Shown: positions 12,160 through 20,356, numbered from the stretch's first letter. The stretch: DNA of 64,000 bases from Kitasatospora fiedleri (GCF_948472415.1 NZ_OX419519.1:4030001-4094000), one strand, 5' to 3'. The notes: generated by a model from the sequence alone, not told the origin. Program-made: numbers and translations.

Positions 12160-13047
12160 ATGCGTCTGAGCACAGTGATCCTCCCCATCCACCGGTGGAA
12201 CAAGGGACAGAAGATCTGGCGTCGAGCTGAGGACCTCGGCTTCCACGCCGCGTATACCTACGACCACCTGTCTTGGCGGAGCTTCCGGGACGAGCCGTGG
12301 TTCGGATCGATCCCGACGCTGACAGCGGCAGCGACGGTCACCGAGCGGCTCCAGTTGGGCACCCTCGTAACGTCACCAAACTTTCGCCACCCGGTGACGT
12401 TGGCGAAGGAGCTAATCACGCTGGACGACGTGTCGGGCGGGCGGCTGACGCTGGGGATCGGGGCCGGCGGGGCCGGGTTCGACGCGACGGCGCTGGGGCA
12501 GGAGGCGTGGTCGCCGAAGGAGCGGGCGGACCGGTTCGGCGAGTTCCTGCCGCTGCTGGACGAACTGCTGACGCACGACGCCACCACGCGCGAGGGCGCA
12601 TACTACTCGGCGGTGGAGGCGCGGAATATCCCCGGGTGCGTGCAGACGCCGCGGGTGCCGTTCTATGTCGCGGCAACTGGCCCGCGTGGGCTCCGCCTGG
12701 CCGCTGAGTACGGGCAGGGCTGGGTCACGTACGGCGACCCGCGCGGCCCGGCGGACGTACCGGTCGAGCAGGCTCCCGAGGTGATCGCCGCACAGCTGGC
12801 GAAGCTGACCGTCGCCTGCGAGGCGGCGGGCCGCGACGTCCGCGAGCTGGAGAAGGTCCTGCTCCAGGGCTCGACAGCCGAGAAGCCGCTGCAGTCCGTA
12901 GCCTCCTTCGTCGACTGGGCCGGCCGCTACCAGGAGCTGGGTATCACCGAACTGGTCATTCACTGGCCGGTCCCGGACTCGATTTTCGCCAACGACCTCG
13001 CCGTCTTCGAGAAGATCGCCACCGAGGGCCTCGCCCAGCTGGGGTGA
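12160..13047 (+). CDS. LLM-class F420-type oxidoreductase, full-length copy
   Basis: The 295-aa protein begins MRLSTVILPIHRW and covers the whole luciferase-like monooxygenase fold, including GTLVTSPNFRHPV, GGRLTLGIGAGG and the C-terminal IFANDLAVFEKIA. These enzymes usually use coenzyme F420 or FMN; the substrate is unknown. The 3' part is close to the broken copy at 7440-8117. The first 72 codons match the three 5' fragments at 14.6-17.4 kb less closely and use more AT-rich codons, so the gene looks like a mosaic joined near Ser72. Start is set by the shared MRLST N-terminus of all copies; upstream in-frame ATGs exist. It lies in opposite orientation to the broken copy. Confidence 0.85.
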   Translation: MRLSTVILPIHRWNKGQKIWRRAEDLGFHAAYTYDHLSWRSFRDEPWFGSIPTLTAAATVTERLQLGTLVTSPNFRHPVTLAKELITLDDVSGGRLTLGIGAGGAGFDATALGQEAWSPKERADRFGEFLPLLDELLTHDATTREGAYYSAVEARNIPGCVQTPRVPFYVAATGPRGLRLAAEYGQGWVTYGDPRGPADVPVEQAPEVIAAQLAKLTVACEAAGRDVRELEKVLLQGSTAEKPLQSVASFVDWAGRYQELGITELVIHWPVPDSIFANDLAVFEKIATEGLAQLG

Positions 13048-13087
13048 TCAAGGATTCGTCTCGTGTGGTTCGCGCCGCTGGGCGGAA

Positions 13088-13132
13088 CCTGTCCGCCAAC
13101 GGCCAATCGGTTGATGGCCGTTGGCGGACAGG
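13088..13132. terminator. Bidirectional terminator hairpin
   Basis: A perfect 18-bp stem (13088-13105 with 13115-13132; the left arm begins CCTGTCCGCCAACGG) surrounds a 9-nt loop. It sits between the convergent LLM gene and the unknown minus-strand gene and could stop transcription from both sides. Confidence 0.8.
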
Positions 13133-13141
13133 CAACGATGC

Positions 13142-14131
13142 TCAGCTATCGCGGCCCTGGGTGACCACGAACTCCGTTTCATCGAGCGTCGCGCCGACGC
13201 TCGACTCGGCCCACTTGGCGAGAAGGTCCGCGCGTTGCTCGACCTTGTCCAACAGGTCGGTCAGCTGGGCTGCATCCGGCGACGTGGGTAGCTCGCAGCG
13301 AATCGCCGCGATGGTAGTCGCGCTGCCCTCCTCGTCGGCAGGGTCATCAGGTTCCCAGCAGCCGATCTCGATCTCCCAGGAGTCGTCCTTCTTGCTGCCG
13401 GGCTCCGGCGCATGGACCGACATGTAGTAGCCGTCCGAATCGTACGGCTCCGTGAAGATGCTGAGAGGGGCGTAATCCAGTGTGGCCTGCTCGCTGGAGC
13501 ATCGGGAATAAGCGGTGACCATCACACGTAGGTCCTCGATGGCCTGCTTACGCTCCTTCGGGGAGAGCCCCTTTTCGAGCAGATCCAGTTGCTTCCGGAC
13601 CTCCCGGCTCAGCATTCGCATCCCGCCGTCATGCGCCACGAACGGGCGACCGAACTCCCAGCATCGCCGGGTCGCCGTCTCCGGCGCGGGGATCCCCTCT
13701 GCGTACTCGGCCATTGCATCGCGCAGTTCACGTGCCTCCGTGGCCAGTTCCGCGTCGACCGCGATCAACACAGGCGGGGGCACGGCTGTCACAGCGTCAT
13801 CCAGATCGGACAGCGCCTGGTGGAGCTGCAGGCAGGTGTACTCGTACCACAGGCTGTGCGTGCCACTCAGGAGAGCGGCGCGCGTGTCCCGGTTGGTAAG
13901 CGCGCCGAGGTGCGTTCGCGGGTAGTCGTTGAAGCCGCGATCACGGCGATCGTAAACACTCAACGGGACAGTGGCCAGGGCGGAGATCCGGTTGAGCGCA
14001 TCGACGATCGGTGCCGCGAGAGCAGGGCTGCTCAGGCTCGTCACAGTGGACGATGCAACCCCGTCCGGGGCCTGATAGGTCGCAAGGATCTGCGATTTCC
14101 CGCGGTTCGCATGCTGGGAGTAAATGGTCAC
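13142..14131 (-). CDS. Hypothetical protein of the island
   Basis: I do not recognise this 329-aa protein. It starts VTIYSQHANRGKSQILATYQ, has no signal peptide or membrane segment, a central helical part with alternating charges (DLLEKGLSPKERKQ, TEARELRDAMAEY) and an acidic C-terminal part rich in Asp/Glu (EPDDPADEEG). GTG 14131 is chosen because GAAAGG lies 7 nt upstream; an open frame continues upstream to 14323 without supporting signals. It converges on the full-length LLM gene across a strong hairpin. Its position between an NLR-like pair and a toxin-antitoxin array makes a defence or regulatory role possible but nothing in the sequence proves it. Confidence 0.65.
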   Translation of the reverse strand: MTIYSQHANRGKSQILATYQAPDGVASSTVTSLSSPALAAPIVDALNRISALATVPLSVYDRRDRGFNDYPRTHLGALTNRDTRAALLSGTHSLWYEYTCLQLHQALSDLDDAVTAVPPPVLIAVDAELATEARELRDAMAEYAEGIPAPETATRRCWEFGRPFVAHDGGMRMLSREVRKQLDLLEKGLSPKERKQAIEDLRVMVTAYSRCSSEQATLDYAPLSIFTEPYDSDGYYMSVHAPEPGSKKDDSWEIEIGCWEPDDPADEEGSATTIAAIRCELPTSPDAAQLTDLLDKVEQRADLLAKWAESSVGATLDETEFVVTQGRDS

Positions 14132-14577
14132 AGTGGCACCTTTCGACCACCGTGCTGATGGCAGCCCGCTGGTCACGTGAGTTACGGGGGAAGAAGGCGG
14201 TGGCGAGGGTGCTTTCCGACGCTCCGTGCCTTGAAGAAACCAGCGGTGGTCCAGGCGCTGTCCCGGACTCCTTGCCGCTCTCACCGTAGCGCACTTGTGG
14301 TGAGCGACCGTCGGATCTTCCAACTTCTGAGAAGATAAGCGACTTTGACCACCAGGAAGGATCCGTTCCGGTTCAGCCAGGTCGACCTCGCTGGGGCAGC
14401 CTTCTCCGCTCGAGAGACAGGCGGCGCTGTCGACAAGGACCGACCCACGCCGCTGGGTCGACGGCTGCCGCCAAGTCCGCCCTGGCTACTGGGCGGCTTA
14501 GGTCGCCCGTCAGGCGAGATCCGCTTTCCATCCAGGTGCGCCCTGACGGGCCCAGGGGTCACAGCGCGTGGGTTCCG
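14132..14577. other. Intergenic stretch upstream of first array unit
   Basis: About 450 nt without a supported gene. It should contain the promoter of the minus-strand gene that starts at 14131. Reading frames are open on both strands but have no ribosome sites and no recognisable products. Confidence 0.4.
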
Positions 14578-14838
14578 GGTCGTTTCCGCAGGTCAGGCTG
14601 CGATAGGTGAAAAAGAGTTGATCGAGGTCACCAGCGTCCCCAGCCGAATCCGCTCCGTCGCCGTGGCGGCAGCCGTCAACGTCGGCACCGACCCGAACCA
14701 CGGCTCCTCCCGGAAGCTCCGCCAGCTCAGGTGGTCGTACGTGTAGGCCGCGTGGAACCCGAGCTCCTCGGCCCGCCGCCACACCTGCTGCCCCTCGCTC
14801 CACCGGTGGATGGGGAGGATCACCGTGCTCAGTCGCAT
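14578..14838 (-). pseudogene. LLM gene 5' fragment A with conserved tail
   Basis: Bases 14623-14838 encode the first 72 residues of the LLM oxidoreductase, from MRLSTVILPIHRW to GTLVTS. Homology then stops at exactly the residue where the full-length copy continues into PNFRHP. Beyond it is a non-LLM tail (14578-14622) that adds INSFSPIAA and a stop. Fragments B and C end at the same residue and carry a similar tail. It lies divergently upstream of the RHH/PIN pair at 14900. Confidence 0.85.
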
Positions 14839-14871
14839 GGCCTGACACTATGCCGCCGAAGACCGGCCGAA

Positions 14872-14892
14872 GTATGCATACCGGCAGTATGC
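14872..14892 (+). promoter_or_regulatory. Palindrome and repeat before TA pair 1
   Basis: GTATGCATAC (14872-14881) is a perfect 10-bp palindrome, and GTATGC recurs at 14887-14892, ending 7 nt before the antitoxin ATG. The spacing fits a leaderless promoter overlapped by an autoregulatory operator for the ribbon-helix-helix antitoxin. Confidence 0.45.
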
Positions 14893-14899
14893 TTGCTTC

Positions 14900-15148
14900 A
14901 TGGCGGCTACCACACGCATCACGGTCACCCTGCCCACGGAGCAGGTAGCCGAGCTGAAGAAGCTCACGGACAACGTCTCCGGCTACGTCGCGGAAGCGGT
15001 GGCCCGGCAGATCAGGCATCAACTGGTCGCGGAAGAACTCCGTCAGTACGAGGAACAACACGGCGCGTTCACGGAAGAGGAGCTCGCTGCCGCGCACGCA
15101 AGGATCTTCGGTTCATCCGAGCCGGGCAGCGGAGCGGCTGCCGCGTGA
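14900..15148 (+). CDS. RHH-type antitoxin of TA pair 1
   Basis: The 82-aa protein begins with a ribbon-helix-helix pattern (TTRITVTLPTEQVAELKKL) followed by a helical toxin-binding part with VAEAVARQIRHQL and an acidic tail. It precedes a PIN-domain gene with a GTGA overlap, the usual antitoxin-toxin coupling of VapBC-like systems. The palindrome just upstream suggests autoregulation. The short leader, ATG within 8 nt of promoter-like sequence, fits a leaderless message. Confidence 0.8.
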   Translation: MAATTRITVTLPTEQVAELKKLTDNVSGYVAEAVARQIRHQLVAEELRQYEEQHGAFTEEELAAAHARIFGSSEPGSGAAAA

Positions 15149-15546
15149 GTGTGCGGATCGAGACCGTCGTGCTGGACTCCGAGGGAATGTCCGCCTGGAT
15201 CTCGCAGGACCGGGGCGTGCTCGCGATGATCAAGGCTTTCCACTCGATGGGGGCCGGCCTGGTCATCGGCGCCAACACCATCGTGGAGATCTCGCACGCC
15301 AGGACGAACACCGCCCGCCTGGACTGGGTGCTCTCGCAGGTCAGGATCGAGCCCGTGACAGAGCGCGCGGCCAGAGCCTCCGCGGCGCTTCTCAAGCAGG
15401 CGGGTCTGCACGGTCACAAGTACGCCATCGACGCCACCGTCGCCGAAATGGCACTCCGTCAGCCAGGTCCGGTGGCCATGGTGACCTCGGATGTCGACGA
15501 CATGGCCAAGCTCTGCGGTGACCGGGTTCGGATCATCGCGATCTGA
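15145..15546 (+). CDS. PIN-domain toxin of TA pair 1 (VapC-like)
   Basis: This 133-aa protein has the PIN acidic residues in order: Asp in VVLDSEG, Glu in NTIVEISHA, Asp in YAIDATVAEMA and Asp in VTSDVDD. PIN toxins are metal-dependent ribonucleases that act on tRNA, rRNA or mRNA. The GTG start overlaps the antitoxin stop by 4 nt. The GLHGHKYAIDA block is nearly identical to that of the toxin of pair 3 and to the relic at 20.7 kb, so the toxins belong to one family. Confidence 0.82.
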   Translation: MSVRIETVVLDSEGMSAWISQDRGVLAMIKAFHSMGAGLVIGANTIVEISHARTNTARLDWVLSQVRIEPVTERAARASAALLKQAGLHGHKYAIDATVAEMALRQPGPVAMVTSDVDDMAKLCGDRVRIIAI

Positions 15547-15574
15547 GCCGGCAGCAGGTCAGGGCGTTCATGGC

Positions 15575-15834
15575 TGCGTTCCCACAGGTCAGTGCGTGAT
15601 GGGTGAACGAGGCTTGACCGAGGTCACCAGCGTCCCCAGCCCGATCCGCTCGGTCGCCGTGGCCGCCGCCGTCAGCGTCGGCACCGACCCGAACCGGGGC
15701 TCCTTCCGGAAGCTCCGCCGGTTCAGGTGGTCGTACGTGTAGGCCGCGTGGAACCCGAGCTCCTCGGCCCGCCGCCACACCTACCGCCCCTCGCTCCACC
15801 GGCGGACGGGGAGGATCACCGTGCTCAGTCGCAT
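15575..15834 (-). pseudogene. LLM gene 5' fragment B with conserved tail
   Basis: Bases 15619-15834 match the first 72 codons of the LLM gene, and the tail at 15575-15618 adds VKPRSPITH and a stop. Compared with fragment A, an in-frame TAG near 15781-15783 interrupts it early, so it cannot encode even the truncated product. It lies immediately after TA pair 1 and upstream of, and divergent from, TA pair 2. Confidence 0.85.
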
Positions 15835-15981
15835 ACCGCCGACCCTACGCGTTCACTGCATCGGCGATCCGATCTGCAGTGAGTCGCTGGGTCGGGTGAA
15901 ATCGTGGCAGTCGGGCCGGTGCTACGGGACCATGAAGTACGGTTCGGTCGACTGCCGAACGAGGCCAGGGAGGTGCCGCAG

Positions 15982-16629
15982 TTGTCGTATGAGCCGAAGC
16001 TCGCTGCTGCGCTGTCCGGCGCCACTCTGCGCCAGTTGTCGCATTGGCGTAGGGCCACAGCGGGGCGCGGAGCCGTGCTGGTACCGGAGCTTTCAGCCTC
16101 TCGGCCGATCCTCTACTCCTTTCGGGACGTCGTGGCCCTCCGCGCATGCGTCCATTTGCGTCAGGACACCTCGCTCCAGAAGATCCGGCGTGCGCTGGAC
16201 ACCCTGCGCGACGGTCTCAACGAGCATGAACACCTGTCGCGTTACCGGCTGGTGGCCAGTGCCGACACCATCTACCTGGCCGCTCCGGATCACGCTGTGG
16301 ACTTGGTGCAGAAGCGCGGCAACCTGGTCATCCACGAGATGGTCGACGTACTCGCCCCGTTCTACCGCAATGGCCGCCAGATCCCGAGCCTTCTGCAGCC
16401 CAGAGAGCACCTGTCGGTGGATCCGCTGGTCCGTGGCGGCGAACCCGTGATCGAGGGAACGCGTGTCCCTGCTTCGGAAGTCGCTGCTCTGCTGAAGGAC
16501 GGTGTCCCTCCGGAGTCCGTCGAGGACTTCTACCCCGGTGTCACCGCGGCAGCTGCCCGCGACGCTGCCGACTTCACCGCTTATGTAGACAGCTACTCGG
16601 ATGAAGGATTTCGGCAGGCTGCCTCTTGA
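15982..16629 (+). CDS. DUF433-type antitoxin of TA pair 2
   Basis: The 215-aa protein begins LSYEPKLAAALSGATLRQLS, a MerR-like helix-turn-helix segment seen in VapB45-type antitoxins, and ends with a DUF433 domain (GEPVIEGTRVPASEVAALLKDG). DUF433 proteins act as antitoxins for DUF5615 PIN-like toxins, which is what follows. TTG 15982 is preferred because AGGGAGG lies 8 nt upstream and the protein then begins at the usual family start; GTG 15973 and 15904 are open in frame. The stop overlaps the toxin start by 4 nt. Confidence 0.78.
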   Translation: MSYEPKLAAALSGATLRQLSHWRRATAGRGAVLVPELSASRPILYSFRDVVALRACVHLRQDTSLQKIRRALDTLRDGLNEHEHLSRYRLVASADTIYLAAPDHAVDLVQKRGNLVIHEMVDVLAPFYRNGRQIPSLLQPREHLSVDPLVRGGEPVIEGTRVPASEVAALLKDGVPPESVEDFYPGVTAAAARDAADFTAYVDSYSDEGFRQAAS

Positions 16630-17087
16630 AAATCCTGCTCGATGAGAACGTCCCCTTGCCTTTGGCGCGCATGGCCCAGTTGCTGCTGAAGCAACACGAC
16701 ATTCAGCACGTGGCAGAGATCGACGGCTGGGCAGGTACCAAGGACATCGAGCTCTACGCACGCGCGGCCTCAGCAGGCTTCCAGGTTGTGATCACCAACG
16801 ACACCAAGCAGATGGCTCGTCCGCTGGAGGTCGTGGCGATCGCCGAGTCGGGGCTGCACAGGATCGAGTACCGCCACAATCACAAGCACGGGGGCCTCGT
16901 CGGCCTGGGTGCTGCTGTCGCCACTGTCTGCGCAGGCCTACCCCATGCGCTGACCGAGCTCGAACACGCAACGGGCCAACTTCTGCTGTCCCTCACTTCG
17001 ATCGACCCGTCGCATCAGAGTCGACTGCGAATCGTGAACCCCGCCACGGCTCCTCCGAAGCACTGGCCAACGGCCGGAGGCGTGTGA
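16626..17087 (+). CDS. DUF5615 PIN-like toxin of TA pair 2
   Basis: The 153-aa protein starts MKILLDENVPLPLARM and has the DUF5615 layout with LLDEN, GTKDIELYARA and VVITNDTKQM, placing three acidic residues as in Mut7-C/PIN-like nucleases. Such proteins pair with DUF433 antitoxins. The TTG start overlaps the antitoxin stop (TTGA). It belongs to a different toxin family from pairs 1 and 3, which shows the array carries unrelated modules between equivalent LLM fragments. Confidence 0.8.
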   Translation: MKILLDENVPLPLARMAQLLLKQHDIQHVAEIDGWAGTKDIELYARAASAGFQVVITNDTKQMARPLEVVAIAESGLHRIEYRHNHKHGGLVGLGAAVATVCAGLPHALTELEHATGQLLLSLTSIDPSHQSRLRIVNPATAPPKHWPTAGGV

Positions 17088-17132
17088 GCAGCTGGCCGCT
17101 CGAACAGACTCCACGCCGAACGGGCGCGACTT

Positions 17133-17392
17133 CGGACTTTCCCAGCTCAGCCCGTGATGGGTGAACGAGGCTTGACCGAGGTCACCAGCGTCCCCAGCCG
17201 AATCCGCTCCGTCGCCGTGGCGGCAGCCGTCAACGTCGGCACCGACCCGAACCACGGCTCCTCCCGGAAGCTCCGCCGGCTCAGATGGTCGTACGTGTAC
17301 GCCGCGTAGAAGCCGAGTTCCTCGGCCCGCCGCCACACCTGCCGCCCCTCGCTCCACCGGTGGACGGGGAGGATCGCCGTGCTCAGTCGCAT
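17133..17392 (-). pseudogene. LLM gene 5' fragment C with conserved tail
   Basis: Bases 17177-17392 encode the first 72 residues of the LLM gene; the tail (17133-17176) adds VKPRSPITG and TGA. The first 24 nt of the tail are identical to those of fragment B. This is the outermost intact fragment, and it is the best candidate for the original 5' end of the broken gene at 7440-8117. Confidence 0.85.
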
Positions 17393-17457
17393 GCCGGCGG
17401 CCCTACGGGCAAGGCTGACCGCCGACATCCTCACACACCATGTACTACAGTTTTCCC

Positions 17458-17739
17458 ATGACTGCACCACGCTCCGGCAAGACACGAGTCACCAGCGTCT
17501 CCCTGCGCGCCGAGACCTTGGAAGCCATCCGTGCCCGCGCCGGCAAGCAGGGCATCTCCTCCTACATCGAGGAGGCCGTGCAACGGCAACTCCAGCGCGA
17601 AGCCATCGACGAGTACATCGAGGCCGCCGAAGCCGATCACGGACCGGTGGACCCGGCGGAGGTGACGGCCAGGGCCGAGCGCATCCGTGCGCACCATGCC
17701 GCTCATCGCGCAGACTCCGCCCCGGCGGATGTCGCGTGA
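17458..17739 (+). CDS. RHH-like antitoxin of TA pair 3
   Basis: The 93-aa protein has TRVTSVSLRAETLEAIRARAG (a ribbon-helix-helix-like start), SSYIEEAVQRQLQREAIDEY and an acidic C-terminal helix. ATG 17458 is 9 nt after TACTAC (17443-17448), so the message may be leaderless. The stop overlaps the toxin GTG by 4 nt. A decayed relative of this antitoxin occurs at 20.57-20.70 kb. Confidence 0.78.
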   Translation: MTAPRSGKTRVTSVSLRAETLEAIRARAGKQGISSYIEEAVQRQLQREAIDEYIEAAEADHGPVDPAEVTARAERIRAHHAAHRADSAPADVA

Positions 17740-18128
17740 GCGGCACGCTCGTTCTCGACAGTGAGGCTCTCTCCAAGCTGTCCCGGCGGCACCGCGACAT
17801 GACTGTGTGGTTGGACGTCGCCCGCACCCTGGATCTTCTGGTGGTGACGAGCGCAGCCACTCTGGTGGAGGCGCGCGATCCCAAGGTGCCGCAGGCGGCG
17901 TTCGACCATGCGCTCTCCCTCGCCAAGGTGCGGCCCGTCACGGAGGAGATCGCGCGGGCGGCGAGCAAGCTGCTGACAGCTGAGGGGCTGCACGGCCACA
18001 AGTACGCCATCGACGCGATGCTCACAGCCACCGCGCACGCGGAACACGGCGACGTGACCGTGGTGACCAGCGATGTCGATGATCTACGCCGCCTGTGCCA
18101 CCGCCGCATCGCGGTCGAGCCGATCTGA
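17736..18128 (+). CDS. PIN-domain toxin of TA pair 3 (VapC-like)
   Basis: The 130-aa PIN protein has Asp in LVLDSEAL, Glu in TLVEARD, Asp in YAIDAML and Asp in VTSDVDD, the expected catalytic set. It shares GLHGHKYAIDA with the toxin of pair 1 but otherwise differs (HRDMTVWLDVARTL in place of GVLAMIKAFHSM). It is translationally coupled to its antitoxin by GTGA. It is the last intact module before the IS remnant. Confidence 0.82.
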   Translation: MSGTLVLDSEALSKLSRRHRDMTVWLDVARTLDLLVVTSAATLVEARDPKVPQAAFDHALSLAKVRPVTEEIARAASKLLTAEGLHGHKYAIDAMLTATAHAEHGDVTVVTSDVDDLRRLCHRRIAVEPI

Positions 18129-18369
18129 CGTCTTCGCACGAAGGCGGCGCGCGTCCGGATTCGCTACACGGGCGAGACCCGGGAAGCAGCCGAAGCCGGC
18201 GCACGAGACGAGCGGTCGTTGGGGCTCGACGACTGTTCCCCCGAACAGTTGAAACTCCGAACGCTGCTGGCGCTGGGCCTGTTCAACAGGAGCATTGATC
18301 TCACTTCACCAATTCAGTGGGGCTTGCACACGCTTACCGCCTGCACGCGGCCGGCGCTCGCAGAAAGGG

Positions 18370-18632
18370 GCCACAGACGGGGACGAACCGGAAGGTCCGG
18401 GCCGCTCGCAGACGCGCCACGCCCTCGGCCGGTCCCGAGGTGGGCTGACCACCGAGGTCCACCCGCCTTCGGTAAGGAGATCCACCGTGACCGCAACGTG
18501 GTCCAACGGGGCTTCGCCCGGCGGAAGCAGTTCCGCGCGATCGCGACCCGGTTCGACAAGCTCGCCGACCGCTACCGCGCCGGAGTCGCCCCGGCCTCAC
18601 TGATCATCTGGCTCCGCGCACCAGCCGGATGA
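18370..18632 (+). pseudogene. IS5-family transposase remnant
   Basis: Two frames each hold part of an IS5-type DDE transposase. One contains HALGRSRGGLTTEVH (about 18415-18465), a typical stretch after the first catalytic Asp. The next frame holds RNVVQRGFARRKQFRAIA and FDKLADRYRAGV (about 18490-18600), the conserved C-terminal block. A deletion and frameshift separate them, and no terminal inverted repeats were seen, so the element is dead. Confidence 0.75.
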
Positions 18633-18864
18633 TCATTTGTCGGACGCGCCCTGGAAGCCCTGGTGGCCGCCCGCCCCCGCTGTCGGCGGACTGTCGGCGG
18701 GCTGTCAGTGGGATGACAGCGGCCTGTCGGCGCGCTCCCGCACGCTCTGAGGAGACGGGCGGCAGCGCCACGGCGGCAGTGCGGACGGCATCGATGCACC
18801 GCGACACCCGCCCTGACACTCACCCCGACACCCGCCCTGACACCCGTCCCGAGAGGAGGCCGCC
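18633..18864 (+). promoter_or_regulatory. Leader of the efflux gene with repeats and a small palindrome
   Basis: CTGTCGGCG-type repeats lie at 18680-18700, then CTGTCA (18702-18707) and TGACAG (18714-18719) form an inverted repeat with a 6-nt spacer that could be an operator. Short tandem repeats of a GACACCCGCCCT-like unit follow at about 18808-18848. No gene was seen. Confidence 0.4.
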
Positions 18865-20337
18865 ATGACCGGCACCGAAACCACCGCCGTCGCCCCAGCA
18901 GCGGCGCCGCGCACCTACCCGTCGCTGCGCGCGGCATGGATTCCGCTGGCCGCGCTCTGCCTGGCCTTCTTCGTCGAGATGGTGGACAACACCCTGCTCT
19001 CGATCGCGCTGCCGACCATCGGCCGGGACCTGGGCGGCGGCACCACCGCCCTCCAGTGGGTGACCGGCGCGTACTCGCTGACCTTCGGCGGCCTGCTGCT
19101 GACCGCCGGATCGATGGCCGACCGGCTCGGGCGGCGGCGGGTGCTGCTGGTCGGCCTCGCCGCGTTCGGCCTGCTCAGCCTCGGCGTCGCCGCCGTGACC
19201 GGCACGGGGCAGCTGATCGCCCTGCGCGCCGGCCTCGGCGTCGCCGCCGCGGCGATGGCGCCGATCACCAACTCGCTGGTGTTCCGGCTCTTCGACGACG
19301 CGGCCCTGCGGATGCGCGCGATGACCGTCATGATCGTCGTCGGCATGTCCGGCTTCGTGCTCGGCCCGCTCCTCGGCGGCACCGCGCTGGCCCACGTCAA
19401 GTGGCAGTGGCTGCTGCTCGTCAACGCCCCGATCGCACTGATCGCCGCCATCGGCGTGCGCCTGGGCGTCCCCGCCGACCGGCCCGAAGACCTCACCCGC
19501 GACCGCCTCGACCTGCCCGGTGCGCTCCTCAGCGTCGCCACTATCGGCCTCGCCTGCTACGCGCTCACCAGCGGCGTCGACCACGGCTGGACCTCCGCCC
19601 CCACCATCGGCTCGATCCTCGGCGCCCTCGCTGCCGGCCTCGCCTTCGTCTGGCACGAGCGCCGCACCACCGCCCCCATGCTCGACCTGAAGCTGTTCAC
19701 CAACGGCACCGTCCGCGGCGCCGCCATCGCCCAGATCGGCACCGCCATCGCGATGGCCGCCGTGATGTTCGGCCTGATCCTGCACTTCCAGTACGCCTAC
19801 GGCTGGAGCCCGGTGCGGGCCGGCCTCGCCAACCTGCCGATCATCGTCACCATGCTCGCCGCCACCCCGCTGTCCGAATGGCTCGCCAAGCGCTTCGGCC
19901 ACCGCATCGCCTGCCTGGTCGGCGCCGCCTGCCTGGCCGGCTCCCTGGCCGGCCTCGCCTGGGGCGTCTCGCACGGCTATGCCGCCATCGCGGTCTGCAT
20001 GGTCGTGATGACGATCGGCCTGCGCACCGTGATGACGATCTGCGCCATCGCCCTGGTCGAGAAGATGCCCGAGAACCGCACCTCGATGGGCACCGCCCTC
20101 AACGACACCGCCCAGGAGGTCGGCAGCAGCGTCGGCACCGCCGTCGTCGGCACCCTGATCGCCGCCCTGGTCACCACCCGGCTCCCCGCCGGCACCTGGA
20201 GCAACACCCTCGTCCACTCCTTCTTCCACGGCGAACGCATCACCTACGCCGTCCTCGCCGCCGTCGTCGGCCTCGTCACCGCATTCGGCGCACTCACCCT
20301 CACCGACTCCCACAGCACCGAAGAGCACTCCGCCTGA
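18865..20337 (+). CDS. MFS drug efflux transporter, DHA2 (14-TM) family
   Basis: The 490-aa integral membrane protein starts with a hydrophilic N-terminus, then FFVEMVDNTLLSIALPTIG in TM1, motif A GSMADRLGRRRVLLVG between TM2 and TM3, and a motif C-like GMSGFVLGPLLGG in TM5. About 14 hydrophobic segments are visible. DHA2 proteins export antibiotics or lipophilic cations by proton antiport. ATG 18865 follows GAGAGGAGG at about 6 nt. It stands alone between the IS remnant and the decayed fourth array unit, and ends at a strong hairpin, so it may be part of the island's cargo. Confidence 0.88.
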   Translation: MTGTETTAVAPAAAPRTYPSLRAAWIPLAALCLAFFVEMVDNTLLSIALPTIGRDLGGGTTALQWVTGAYSLTFGGLLLTAGSMADRLGRRRVLLVGLAAFGLLSLGVAAVTGTGQLIALRAGLGVAAAAMAPITNSLVFRLFDDAALRMRAMTVMIVVGMSGFVLGPLLGGTALAHVKWQWLLLVNAPIALIAAIGVRLGVPADRPEDLTRDRLDLPGALLSVATIGLACYALTSGVDHGWTSAPTIGSILGALAAGLAFVWHERRTTAPMLDLKLFTNGTVRGAAIAQIGTAIAMAAVMFGLILHFQYAYGWSPVRAGLANLPIIVTMLAATPLSEWLAKRFGHRIACLVGAACLAGSLAGLAWGVSHGYAAIAVCMVVMTIGLRTVMTICAIALVEKMPENRTSMGTALNDTAQEVGSSVGTAVVGTLIAALVTTRLPAGTWSNTLVHSFFHGERITYAVLAAVVGLVTAFGALTLTDSHSTEEHSA

Positions 20338-20356
20338 CCCCTCCGGTGCTTCGACC

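Noticed and set aside
14345..14746. Possible small plus-strand gene before array unit 1
   Set aside because: The frame runs into the antisense of LLM fragment A, has no ribosome site and no recognisable product.
14593..17392. Treating the LLM 5' fragments as small functional genes
   Set aside because: They end at one fixed residue inside the fold, and fragment B has an early stop; they are better explained as gene pieces.
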